Below, one piece after another: positions 1-10,270 of a DNA stretch of 64,000 nucleotides. The stretch comes from CBDEGR01 sp965237895 (GTDB lineage: Bacteria; Acidobacteriota; Terriglobia; UBA7540; JAPUME01), in contig CBDEGR010000002.1 of the NCBI GenBank assembly GCA_965237895.1, positions 1,922,001-1,986,000 on the forward strand, read 5' to 3'. The position numbers were made by a program, and so were the translations under genes. Positions within the stretch are counted from its first letter, which is position 1; each line of letters starts with the position of its first letter. The notes beneath the pieces are model-generated. The model had not been told where the DNA came from. It ran no database searches and saw only the letters and a list, made by a program, of their open reading frames with translations.

Positions 1-919
1 TCAGCGAAACCAGCGCGCCGTAGATGATGGCGATAATGGAAAGCACCACCATCCATTTCACCACACTCGGATGGGCGCTGGCCTCGGGCAGCATGGGCAG
101 GTTGAAGCGGAGGAAACCGTAGGTTCCCATCTTCAGCAGAACGCCGGCCAGAATGACGGACCCGGCCGTGGGCGCCTCCACGTGCGCGTCCGGCAGCCAC
201 GTATGGAACGGGAACATCGGCACCTTGATGGCAAATCCGACGGCGAAAGCGATAAAGACCCAGATCTGCCACCCACCAACAGGCCAATCGTGTTGCGAAA
301 GCTGCAGGATGTCGAACGTATAGACTCCGGTGTCGGCATGGAACTGGAAGTAGACGGCCAGGATTCCGAGCAACAAAAGTACCGAGCCGCCCAGCGTGTA
401 GAGGAAAAACTTTATCGCCGCATAGAGCTTATTCGGGCCGCCCCAAACGCCGATGATGAAGTACATCGGCACGAGCATGACTTCCCAGAAGACGTAAAAG
501 AGGAAGAAGTCGAGCGCCATAAAGGCGCCGAGCATTCCCGTCTGCAAAATCAGGAAGAAGGCGTAGTACTCTTTGCTCCGTTTCTCGACGGCCGACCAGG
601 AGGAGAGCGACGCCAGGAATCCCAACACCGTGGTCATCATGATCATCAGGAAGCTGATGCCGTCTACGCCCAAAGCGTATTCGGCGCCGATCGAGGGAAT
701 CCAATCCGCGCGCTCCACGAACTTGAAGACCTCGCCGGGCGTCTCGCTCGGAAACCAGAAAAGTAACGGCAGCGAGACCAAAAAGCCGAGGAGCGTAAAG
801 GCGTTTCCCAGCAGGCGTACCGTATTCTTCTTCTCGGAATTCACCAACGCAATCGGCAACACCCCGAGGAGCGGCGTAAAGAGGATAATGGTCAGCAAAT
901 GCTCACGATAAAATTCCAT
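1..919 (-). CDS. nuoM: NADH-quinone oxidoreductase subunit M (partial)
   Basis: Proton-pumping membrane subunit of respiratory complex I. The gene starts with ATG at 919 and runs off the left edge, so only about 306 N-terminal residues are visible. The translation is a chain of hydrophobic helices with the antiporter-like motif region WLPDAHVEAPT and an FPFHTW stretch typical of NuoM. It follows nuoL by 62 bp on the same strand and is the last visible gene of the nuoCDHJKLM set; nuoN would be expected beyond the edge. No frameshift is seen. Confidence 0.95.
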   Translation of the reverse strand, partial: MEFYREHLLTIILFTPLLGVLPIALVNSEKKNTVRLLGNAFTLLGFLVSLPLLFWFPSETPGEVFKFVERADWIPSIGAEYALGVDGISFLMIMMTTVLGFLASLSSWSAVEKRSKEYYAFFLILQTGMLGAFMALDFFLFYVFWEVMLVPMYFIIGVWGGPNKLYAAIKFFLYTLGGSVLLLLGILAVYFQFHADTGVYTFDILQLSQHDWPVGGWQIWVFIAFAVGFAIKVPMFPFHTWLPDAHVEAPTAGSVILAGVLLKMGTYGFLRFNLPMLPEASAHPSVVKWMVVLSIIAIIYGALVSL

Positions 920-981
920 GAGGAACCTCAAATCCAAATACTTGCGATTCAAACTCGGCGAGGCAACCACCAGCGCTTCGC

Positions 982-3003
<2,022 letters not shown>

Positions 3004-3031
3004 AAACGAACCGGCCTCGGCTCAGATTCCT

Positions 3032-3334
3032 TTACCACTTCAGAATATTCATTTCATCGGCGTTCACGGTCCCTCGGTTGCGGAATAGGGCGATCAGAAT
3101 CCCCAGCCCGACGGCCGCCTCCGCCGCCGCAGCGGTAATCACAAAAATCGCGAAGACCTGCCCGTGGACCGTGCCGTGGAGGCGAGAGAACGCCACAAGG
3201 TTGATATTGACGGCGTTCAAGATCAGCTCGATCGACATTAAAACGATGATGACGTTGCGGCGCGTCAGCACGCCGATGACGCCCACGGTAAAAAGGCCCA
3301 TTCCCAAAAACAGATAGTAGTGAACCGGAATCAT
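3032..3334 (-). CDS. nuoK: NADH-quinone oxidoreductase subunit K
   Basis: Small membrane subunit of complex I, 100 residues with three transmembrane helices, which is the standard size. It includes the conserved pattern ending in SIELILNAVNINLVAF, with the functionally important membrane glutamates. The start codon overlaps the nuoJ stop by 4 bp (3331-3334), indicating translational coupling. Confidence 0.96.
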   Translation of the reverse strand: MIPVHYYLFLGMGLFTVGVIGVLTRRNVIIVLMSIELILNAVNINLVAFSRLHGTVHGQVFAIFVITAAAAEAAVGLGILIALFRNRGTVNADEMNILKW

Positions 3335-3870
3335 TCCAGTCTCCTCTTGGCCATGACGACCGCGCCCACCATGGCGACCAACAACAGGAGCGAAGCGATC
3401 TCAAAGGGCAGCATGTAGTTCCGGAACAGCACAATTCCGATCTGTTCGGTATTGCCGACAGGCGCAGTCTCCTCGATGGAGCCCGCGAGTTCCACCACCA
3501 TCTGCTGCGGCCCGATCACGAACGTCTCCTGCCCACGAAAGAGAACGTATCCCCACTCGGCGCCGAGCACCAAAACGGCCACCACCGCGATCCACCAGAA
3601 CCGCTTGAACTGCGCCTCCTTCTGCGCCTCTTCAAGATTTACCAACATAATGACGAAAAGAAACAGGACCATGATGCCGCCGACGTAAAGAATCACCTGC
3701 ACCGCAAAGAGGAATTCCGCTTCCAACTGCAAGTACAATCCGCCGACCGCCAAAAGCGTAATAATCAGAAATACGGCGCTGTGGACGACATTGCGGCGCG
3801 TAATCGCCATAACGGCCGAAGCCATCGTTACCGCCGAGAGCGCGAAGAAGACTGCGTAAGAAAGCGACAT
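3331..3870 (-). CDS. nuoJ: NADH-quinone oxidoreductase subunit J
   Basis: Membrane subunit of complex I with about five transmembrane helices, 179 residues. The hallmark segment VQVILYVGGIMVLFLFVIML, around residues 57-76, is present. It starts only 10 bp after nuoH stops. In most nuo operons nuoI (the 2x[4Fe-4S] subunit) lies between H and J; here there is no room for it. Confidence 0.96.
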   Translation of the reverse strand: MSLSYAVFFALSAVTMASAVMAITRRNVVHSAVFLIITLLAVGGLYLQLEAEFLFAVQVILYVGGIMVLFLFVIMLVNLEEAQKEAQFKRFWWIAVVAVLVLGAEWGYVLFRGQETFVIGPQQMVVELAGSIEETAPVGNTEQIGIVLFRNYMLPFEIASLLLLVAMVGAVVMAKRRLE

Positions 3871-3880
3871 TTCTGAGTCC

Positions 3881-4942
3881 TTACTTCCTATCGGTAAATT
3901 CCAAATCTCCCCAAAGGATAATCGCCACGCCGGTGACCAGAATATTGACGATCCCCAGAGGAATCAGCCAATGCCAACCGAGTCGCATCAACTGGTCATA
4001 CCGATAGCGGGGGAACGTGCCGCGAATCCAGATATACCCGTAGAGAAAAACATAGCATTTCAGCAGAAACCAAACCACGCCAGGCACCACACCCAGGAAA
4101 CCGAACCATTCGATATCCTGGAGGGGCGGCAACCAGCCGCCAAAGAACAGCGTCACACAGAGGGCCGAAACCAGCACCATGCTGGCGTACTCAGCCATAA
4201 AATAGAGCGAAAAACGGAAACCGCTGTACTCGGTATGAAAGCCGGCGACGATCTCGGATTCGGCTTCCGGCAGGTCGAACGGCGCGCGATTCGTCTCCGC
4301 GATCGCTGAAACCAGAAAGATGAAAAAGCCGAGCGGCTGGTACCAGATATTCCACCAGCCCGATTCCTGCTGGCTGCGAACGATTTCCACCAAGCTGAGC
4401 GAGTTCGACAGAAGCAGCACGCCGATGATGGAGATGGCGAGCGCGACCTCGTAGCTCACCATCTGTGCCCCGGAGCGCAAAGCTCCCAGCAGCGGATAGT
4501 GGCTGTTCGAGGCCCAACCGCCCAGAATAACACCGTAGATTCCCAGCGAACCGATGGCCAGGATGAACAGAATGCCGATGTTGATATCGGTAATACGAAA
4601 GATCGTCGACTCGCCGAAGGGAATCACCGAAAAGACGACAAAAGCCGGAAAGACGCTGATCACCGGGGCCATCAGAAACATCCACTTATCGGCCGCTTTC
4701 GGGACAATATCTTCCTTCAGGATCAACTTCAGTCCGTCGGCGATCGGCTGCAACAGCCCCCACGGCCCCACGCGCATCGGCCCCAACCGCACCTGGATAA
4801 AGGCCACAACCTTCCGCTCCAGGTAGACCATATAGGCCACCATCAGCGTGAGCGTCAGGAAGACAACAAGAATCTGCCCCGTCGCAAACAGGTAAGGGCT
4901 CTCCGTTTGGAATTGTTCGAGCGCTTCGACCATGGAATTCAA
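3881..4942 (-). CDS. nuoH: NADH-quinone oxidoreductase subunit H
   Basis: Membrane subunit of complex I forming much of the quinone chamber, 353 residues with about eight transmembrane helices. The motif YLERKVVAFIQVRLGP (about residues 40-55) and the ETNRAPFDLPEAESE loop (near 213-227) are diagnostic for NuoH. It starts 6 bp after nuoD ends. No damage is seen. Confidence 0.97.
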   Translation of the reverse strand: MNSMVEALEQFQTESPYLFATGQILVVFLTLTLMVAYMVYLERKVVAFIQVRLGPMRVGPWGLLQPIADGLKLILKEDIVPKAADKWMFLMAPVISVFPAFVVFSVIPFGESTIFRITDINIGILFILAIGSLGIYGVILGGWASNSHYPLLGALRSGAQMVSYEVALAISIIGVLLLSNSLSLVEIVRSQQESGWWNIWYQPLGFFIFLVSAIAETNRAPFDLPEAESEIVAGFHTEYSGFRFSLYFMAEYASMVLVSALCVTLFFGGWLPPLQDIEWFGFLGVVPGVVWFLLKCYVFLYGYIWIRGTFPRYRYDQLMRLGWHWLIPLGIVNILVTGVAIILWGDLEFTDRK

Positions 4943-4948
4943 AATTCT

Positions 4949-6079
4949 CTAACGATCCACTTCCCCCATCACGATATCGATCGTGCCGATGACGGCCACC
5001 ACATCAGCGATCAAATGACCCCGTATCATCTTGTCAAGGGCCTGGAGGTTAATAAACGAGGGCGGCCGGATCCGGACACGGTAAGGATGCGTCGTGCCGT
5101 CACTGACCACGTAGTACCCGAGCTCTCCCTTGGGAGACTCGATGGAGTGATAGACCTCGCCGGGGGGAGGCTTCAGGACTCTCGGCACGCGCCCGGCAAT
5201 CGGTCCGGTCGGCAGCCGATCCACGGCTTGCCTGACGATGCGCCGCGATTGGCGCATCTCTTCCAGCCGGACGAGGTAACGGTCGTAGGTATCGCCCTTT
5301 TCTCCGACGGGAATTTCAAAATCCAACTCGTCATAGGCCTCGTAGGGCTGTGCCTTACGGAGGTCCCACTTGACGCCCGAGCCGCGCAGCACCGGTCCGG
5401 AAACTCCCAAAGCGATGGCGTCGGCGGCAGTGAGAACCCCCACGCCCTTCGTGCGGCCGATCCAGATGCGGTTCAGCGTCAAAAGCTGTTCGTACTCGTC
5501 GATCTTCTTTTCGAAGTCGTCACAGAATTTGCGGATCTGGTCCTCGAACCCGTCGTAGACCTCATATTGCAAACCGCCAATGCGGAAGGCATGCGTGGTG
5601 AGGCGAGCGCCGCAATAGTTTTCGAAAATCTTCAGAATCTCTTCCCGCTCGCGGAACGTATAGAAGAGCGGCGTCATCGCCCCGATATCGAGAGCGTGCG
5701 TGCCGAGCCAGAGCAGGTGGCTGGCGAGGCGTTGCAGCTCCGCCAGAATGGTCCGCACGTACTTGGCGCGCGGCGGCACCTCGGCGCCCTGGAGCTTTTC
5801 CACCGCCTCGCAGTACCCCATCCCGTTCGAGACGGCGGCGACGTAATCCATCCGGTCCGTGTAGGGCGCGAACTGGATATAGGTCCTATTTTCGGCGATC
5901 TTCTCGACGCCGCGGTGGAGATAGCCCACCACGCACTCCGAGCCGATCACCGTCTCTCCGTCCAGCTTCAATATGACGCGGAACACCCCGTGGGTGGAGG
6001 GGTGCTGCGGGCCCATGTTGATGACGATTTCGTCCGCGTCAAGGTAAGTCGCTTGCGGGACAACTTCCTTTTCCATCAC
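4949..6079 (-). CDS. nuoD: NADH-quinone oxidoreductase subunit D
   Basis: 49-kDa-type peripheral subunit of complex I that forms the quinone site together with NuoB and NuoH. It has 376 residues, with the N-terminal INMGPQHPSTHGVFR motif (about 20-34) carrying the conserved quinone-site His, and the conserved GYLHRGVEK segment. It overlaps the 3' end of nuoC by 4 bp. Its usual partner nuoB is not in the window. Confidence 0.97.
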   Translation of the reverse strand: MMEKEVVPQATYLDADEIVINMGPQHPSTHGVFRVILKLDGETVIGSECVVGYLHRGVEKIAENRTYIQFAPYTDRMDYVAAVSNGMGYCEAVEKLQGAEVPPRAKYVRTILAELQRLASHLLWLGTHALDIGAMTPLFYTFREREEILKIFENYCGARLTTHAFRIGGLQYEVYDGFEDQIRKFCDDFEKKIDEYEQLLTLNRIWIGRTKGVGVLTAADAIALGVSGPVLRGSGVKWDLRKAQPYEAYDELDFEIPVGEKGDTYDRYLVRLEEMRQSRRIVRQAVDRLPTGPIAGRVPRVLKPPPGEVYHSIESPKGELGYYVVSDGTTHPYRVRIRPPSFINLQALDKMIRGHLIADVVAVIGTIDIVMGEVDR

Positions 6080-6675
6080 TGCGCGCTCTCAATGTTCAAG
6101 TTGGCCTTCACCCAGGCCTTGTCCTGCTTCAGAATGTCGTAGTCCTTGCGGAGAGGGTGGCCCACCCAATCTTCCGGCAGCAGAACCCGCTTCAGATTCG
6201 GATGGCCCGCGAAGACGATGCCGAACATATCGAAGACTTCCCGCTCCTGCCAATCCGCACCGGCCCAGAGGCCGGCAAGCGAGGGCGACGGCTCCCCGTC
6301 ACCGACCAACACTTTAACCCGGAGCCGGTCATTCCGTTCGAAAGAATAGAGGTGATAAATAACCTCGAAACGCTTCTCGCGACCGGGGTAGTCGACCGCC
6401 GTAACATCCGTCGGGTAGGTGTACCGGGCTTGGTCATCATCCCGTAAAAATCTACAAACCTCGATTAATGAGTCTTTTACAACCGTAATCGAGGGTTGAT
6501 TCCGATAGACGAGGGCGTCGGTGAGGGCAGAGGGGAAACGCTTTTCGAGCGCTTCCCGCAACGGGTCAGCCCACGGGTCGGGTGTATCGGAAGGTTTGGC
6601 GGGTGGCTTGGCGGTGGGTTTTGCGGCAGCTTTCTCAGGTCCGCTGCCCGCCGGAGCCTTCGGTTCTTCGGCCAT
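6076..6675 (-). CDS. nuoC: NADH-quinone oxidoreductase subunit C
   Basis: 30-kDa-type peripheral subunit of complex I, 199 residues. The C-terminal half carries the family signature WQEREVFDMFGIVFAGHPNL followed by LLPEDWVGHPLRKDYD. The first 35 residues are a low-complexity Ala/Pro/Lys extension that is not part of the core fold. This is the first gene of the transcript: a TTGACA-17-TTAGAA promoter lies about 80-110 bp upstream on the same strand. NuoA and NuoB genes, which usually precede nuoC, are absent; the next upstream feature is an insertion sequence. Confidence 0.95.
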   Translation of the reverse strand: MAEEPKAPAGSGPEKAAAKPTAKPPAKPSDTPDPWADPLREALEKRFPSALTDALVYRNQPSITVVKDSLIEVCRFLRDDDQARYTYPTDVTAVDYPGREKRFEVIYHLYSFERNDRLRVKVLVGDGEPSPSLAGLWAGADWQEREVFDMFGIVFAGHPNLKRVLLPEDWVGHPLRKDYDILKQDKAWVKANLNIESAQ

Positions 6676-6754
6676 TCGCCCCAGTCTGAATCTATAGGAT
6701 GCTTCTTACGCCCTATGAAATTCCCGAGCGCTCTATATCTTAAAGAGCTAAGTT

Positions 6755-6783
6755 TTCTAACACATTGAACTTGCGGCTGTCAA
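6755..6783 (-). promoter_or_regulatory. sigma70-type promoter of the nuoC operon
   Basis: On the minus strand a perfect -35 box TTGACA (6778-6783) is separated by exactly 17 bp from TTAGAA (6755-6760). It points at nuoC, whose ATG is at 6675, giving a leader of roughly 70 nt. It places the 5' end of the transcript at nuoC and makes it unlikely that nuoA or nuoB were co-transcribed from upstream in the present arrangement. Confidence 0.65.
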
Positions 6784-6947
6784 CGATTCAGCACCTCGTG
6801 GTACCTTCTTTACAATCTGGCGACCATGAGCAATGGCGTCTTACCTTCAAAGGCTTTCCTGTCGATAAGTCTCTGAAGCTCTGACCTGACCCCCTCAAAC
6901 CGGTCCAGTTCTAATGTTAGAGTTGGACCTGGAATAGGGAGGTCAGG

Positions 6948-7226
6948 ATGGTCAAGAGGAAGCATTCGATCGAACAGATTATCGGTAAACTTCGAGAGAC
7001 CGAAGTGGAACTTGCCCAGGGTCGCAGCGTAGCCGAGGTGTGCCGGTCGTTGGGGGTGACCGAGCAGACCTATTACCGCTGGCGAAAGGAGTACGGCGGT
7101 CTAAAGATGGATCAGGCCAAGCGGTTGAAGGTCCTCGAGCAGGAGAACACTCGCTTGAGGAGGGCGGTTGCAGACCTGACCTTGGACAAGCAGATTCTGC
7201 AGGAGGTCACAAGGGGAAACGGCTAA
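6948..7226 (+). CDS. IS3-family transposase OrfA (helix-turn-helix)
   Basis: A 92-residue DNA-binding protein with an N-terminal helix-turn-helix (EQIIGKLRETEVELAQG, then SLGVTEQTYYRWRKEYGG) followed by a leucine-zipper-like helix (LKVLEQENTRLRRAVADL), the normal OrfA layout. Near the stop codon the zero-frame sequence G GGA AAC at 7214-7220 is a canonical X XXY YYZ slippery heptamer. A -1 slip there joins OrfA to OrfB. Confidence 0.92.
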   Translation: MVKRKHSIEQIIGKLRETEVELAQGRSVAEVCRSLGVTEQTYYRWRKEYGGLKMDQAKRLKVLEQENTRLRRAVADLTLDKQILQEVTRGNG

Positions 7227-8107
7227 GCCCGGCGCGTCGCCGGCAGTGGGCGGCGCATATCTGTAAGGCGTTGGGTGTCTCGGAACGCCGGGCTTGTCGA
7301 GTGCTCAGCCAACCCCGGTCCACCCAGCGCCATCGATGCATCGCTGCTCCCGACGAGGATGCCCTGACGAGGGCCATCGTCACCCTGGCCGGTCGGTTTG
7401 GTCGCTATGGCTATCGTCGGGTCACGGCCTTGCTGCGGCGAGCCGGCTGGAGGGTCAACCATAAGAGAGTGGAGCGCATCTGGAGGCGGGAGGGGTTGAG
7501 AGTGCCGCAGAAACAGCCGAAGCGTGGACGCCTTTGGCTCAACGACGGATCGTGCGTTCGTCTGCGCCCCTGCAGTCCGAACCACGTCTGGGCTTACGAC
7601 TTCGTCCAAGCCCGCACTCACGACGGGAGGGCTTTCCGGTTGTTGACGGTCATCGATGAGTACACTCGGGAATGTCTGGCTATCCAGGTGGCCCGCCAGA
7701 TTCGATCCGACGATGTCGTGCAGCTACTGGCCGATCTGTTCGTTCTCCGAGGTCCGCCCGAGCACCTTCGCTCGGATAATGGCCCGGAGTTCTGCGCCCA
7801 AGCTCTACGAGAGTGGCTGGGGCGAATCGGAGTGAAGACGCTCTACATCCAACCCGGGAGTCCCTGGGAGAACGGCTACAACGAGAGCTTTAATGGGAAG
7901 CTCCGAGACGAGTTGCTCGACCGGGAGATCTTCTACACCTTGCAGGAAGCGAAGGTGTTAATCGAGCAGTGGAGGCGACACTACAACAGGGTTCGACCTC
8001 ACAGTGCTCTTGGTTATCGTCCACCGGCACCGGAGGCCATGGAAATCCCGCCGCTGCTCGGGAGGCAGCTGCCTCCCGACCTAGGGACAGAATTACCGCT
8101 GAACTAA
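7217..8107 (+). CDS. IS3-family transposase OrfB (DDE integrase core), made as an OrfAB -1 frameshift fusion
   Basis: Catalytic part of the transposase, read in the -1 frame relative to OrfA and entered after slippage at 7214-7220. It contains an HTH_21-like region (RFGRYGYRRVTALLRRAGW) and then an rve/DDE core with the three acidic residues in WAYDFVQ, RSDNGPEF and ESFNGKLRDE. It ends with the usual HSALGYRPPAPEA motif. An unslipped frame extends upstream to 7040, but it overlaps orfA and is not a separate protein. The enzyme would cut and join the element's ends. Confidence 0.9.
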   Translation, partial: KRLSPARRRQWAAHICKALGVSERRACRVLSQPRSTQRHRCIAAPDEDALTRAIVTLAGRFGRYGYRRVTALLRRAGWRVNHKRVERIWRREGLRVPQKQPKRGRLWLNDGSCVRLRPCSPNHVWAYDFVQARTHDGRAFRLLTVIDEYTRECLAIQVARQIRSDDVVQLLADLFVLRGPPEHLRSDNGPEFCAQALREWLGRIGVKTLYIQPGSPWENGYNESFNGKLRDELLDREIFYTLQEAKVLIEQWRRHYNRVRPHSALGYRPPAPEAMEIPPLLGRQLPPDLGTELPLN

Positions 8108-8200
8108 CATACGAGTTGGTACAATCACTGGGGGCAGGTCAGCCAGCCCAATGGTCTTCACCCTAGAGTGCCGTTGAATGCCTCATCGAAGGAAGATACC

Positions 8201-8383
8201 TCACGAAACCTCCTTGCAATAGTGTACCTGCATGGTCTCTTCCTCAAGGCAGAGATTCGGGCGTCTTGGATTACTGTAGATGGAGAGAAGCATCATGCAA
8301 GTTGGATAGGCTTCCTGATACTGATATTCATAATTAAGCTTCAGCAAGTCTTCTTCAAGGTATCTGAGAGGGAAGGTTGTCAT
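8201..8383 (-). CDS. small hypothetical protein, last frame of an AT-rich island
   Basis: A 60-residue hydrophilic frame (starting MTTFPLRYLEEDLLKL) with balanced charges. I do not recognise the family. Its ATG overlaps the stop of the preceding small membrane protein as ATGA (8380-8383), which is the main reason to believe it is translated. The local sequence is clearly more AT-rich than neighbouring genes, and the frame lies between an insertion sequence and a damaged transporter, so it is probably acquired DNA. It may be a remnant. Confidence 0.4.
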   Translation of the reverse strand: MTTFPLRYLEEDLLKLNYEYQYQEAYPTCMMLLSIYSNPRRPNLCLEEETMQVHYCKEVS

Positions 8384-8635
8384 TGCTTTTCGTTCCCCCT
8401 TCGTGCTCTCCGTGCCAGAGTAAATGCAAACAAGCTTATAGTGGAGAACAGGGCTACCATTATGAGGAACTCTTGGCTATCGGGGGTTGATCCACCCGGC
8501 GGAGCGAAAGCAAATACATGAAGTGTAATAACAACGGAGAGGGTGAATCCTACCAAGTAAGGGTTGGACTAGTACCCTCCACAACAATGTTACTACCTCA
8601 TCAAACCTATGCACCATCTTTTCAGAATTGATCAT
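8380..8635 (-). pseudogene. small two-helix membrane protein, +1 frameshift
   Basis: Starting at ATG 8635, behind AGAGGG, about 23 residues read in one frame and then run out of phase. Removing one G from the GG at 8566-8567 (CC on the coding strand) joins them to a second frame with two hydrophobic segments (VGFTLSVVITLHVFAFAPP and IMVALFSTISLFAFTLA) and a basic end (RRARRGNEK). The intact product would be about 84 residues. The start lies inside the 3' end of the HNH frame (14-bp overlap) and its stop overlaps the next start, so three frames are chained. The function is unknown. Confidence 0.45.
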
Positions 8636-8830
8636 GTTTCCCTCTATGCTCCTCATGCTGATCAAGGTGACACTTGGTATGTAAAATCGCCAGAATTATT
8701 GGGTAGTTGTTCTCACCATTATGATCAATATGATTCTCAAATAGTCCGATCGATTCCGGCCCACACTTCCTAATTGTTTCCGCTCAAAGTGCCCGATATC
8801 ACTTCTAAAAGCATGAGACATACTCCGCAT
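8622..8830 (-). pseudogene. HNH endonuclease-like protein, frameshifted remnant
   Basis: The C-terminal 50 residues carry an HNH/zinc-type pattern: KCGPES, then NHIDHNGENNYP, then HTKCHLDQHEEHRG. An N-terminal piece starting at ATG 8830 (MRSMSHAFRSDIGHFERKQ) is in another frame; adding one A near 8770 (GGAAG to GGAAAG) joins the two into a protein of about 70 residues. Small HNH proteins of this size are often phage or mobile-element nucleases. It starts 7 bp after the symporter gene stops. The family call rests on motif recognition only. Confidence 0.45.
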
Positions 8831-8836
8831 GTGCTA

Positions 8837-10169
8837 TCACTTCCAGTACCCCTCCGAGCGGGAGATAAAGGCGGCGGCGCTGATGTCACCCGAAACGTTC
8901 ACAGCCGTGCGGGACATGTCCAGCAGTCGGTCCACCCCCATCACAATGGCAATGCCCTCGCCCGGTACCCCCACGGCGCCCAGAACCAGCGCCATCGTCG
9001 GGATCGCGCCGCCCCGGCACACCCGCCACGCCGATCGACGTAATGACCGCCAGCAAGAGGACCAGGAACTGCGCCCCCAAACTCAGATTTACGTCGAAAA
9101 CCTGGGCGATAAACAGGACCGTCACCCCCTCGAACAACGCCGTCCCGTCCATATTCATCGTCGCCCCAAGCGGCAAGACAAACCCGGCGACTTCCTTGGG
9201 AACACCAAGCTGCTTTTCCGATTCACGGATGCTGGTCGGCAACGTGGCGCTCGACGAGCTGGTGGAAAAACCCGTGATCATGACCGTCTTGATCGCTTTG
9301 AAAAATACGATGGGACTGAGGCGGGCAAAAACCTTCACCAAGATCGAATAGACCACGAACTGCTGAAACGCCAGCGCCCCCAGCACTGTAATGACAAACC
9401 AACCAAGTTTTCCCAGCAGATCGAATCCGAACCGCGCCGTGACGGTGAAAATCAAGCAGAAGACCCCGAAGGGAGCCAGCTTCATCACCAAGTCGATGAT
9501 CGCCGCCACCGTGTCGTTCAAACTCTGGAGAAAACTCATCATCGAATCGGATTTGGCCGAGGGCAGCACTCCCATTCCAATTCCGAAAACCAGCGAAAAG
9601 AAGATCAACGCCAGCATATCGTTATCCGCAGCGGCCCTCACCGGATTATAAGGAACAATGTTGATCAGTTTGTTGATCCCCAGAACTTCCTCTTCGGCAA
9701 GTTCCATGCGTTGCTCTACGTCGCCCTGGAATCTTTCCGTCAACCCCTGCACGACGTTTTCCGGCAGCCCTTCACCCGGCCGAATCCAATTCACCGCCGC
9801 AAGTCCGATGCACACCGACAAGGCCGTCACCAGGTTGAAGTAGAGAAACGTCTTTACGCCCATGCGGCCGAGCTTTTTTAGATTTCCCAGCCGCGCCACG
9901 CCCAACGCGAGGGAGGCAAAGACCAGCGGAACGACGATCATTATCAGCATCCGCAGCCACATCCTGCCCACCGGCTCCGTGCCATAAGTAATCAAATGAT
10001 CGAGCCATTTCTCATTGATCCAATCACACTTCGACCAAATCAACGGCCAGATCATGTTGCAGGTCACGCCGACGGCCGCGCCCGCTACCAGGCTGATCAG
10101 TATCTTCGTGGTTAAGGAATGCCTGTATTCGGAAGTCTGCTCCCAGAGAGGTTCATTCGATTGATTCAC
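8837..10169 (-). pseudogene. dicarboxylate/glutamate:cation symporter (DAACS family), +1 frameshift
   Basis: Inner-membrane symporter of the GltP/DctA type. Residues 1-375 or so read well, with many hydrophobic helices and the serine-rich hairpin STSSSSATLPTS. After GVAGVPG the phase is lost. Deleting one C from the CCCC run at 9012-9015 restores GGAIPTMALVL and the canonical tail GVDRLLDMSRTAVNVSGD, ending at 8837. The corrected length is 443 residues, normal for the family. The lesion removes the last substrate-binding helix, so the protein as read would be inactive unless the base is a consensus error. Confidence 0.85.
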
Positions 10170-10270
10170 GCAGCGTTACCCGTACAAAACCCCATGAACA
10201 AAAATGGGATCCCCTTCGGTGGTTTTCCTTTGCCTCTTTCGGATAAGGCGCATCATATCGTTTCGGGACT

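Larger units (their letters stand above)
6881..8142 (+). mobile_element. IS3-family insertion sequence (IS407-like), 1262 bp
   Basis: Two overlapping transposase frames lie between imperfect terminal inverted repeats. The left end begins CTGACCTGACCCCC (6881) and the reverse complement of the right end begins CTGACCTGCCCCC (8142); similarity continues to a shared ATGTTAG about 35 bp in. I could not find a convincing 3-4 bp target duplication: the flanks read agct/ccag, or gctc/gcca if trimmed by one base. That suggests an old insertion or a later rearrangement. Both transposase frames are intact, so the element may still be active. Confidence 0.9.

Noticed and set aside
6870..8150. Target-site duplication flanking the IS element
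   Set aside because: No matching 3-4 bp repeats for either plausible boundary choice.
8168..8521. 117-codon plus-strand frame just right of the IS element
   Set aside because: It lies opposite the chained minus-strand frames, which have motif, overlap and hydrophobicity support; this one has none.
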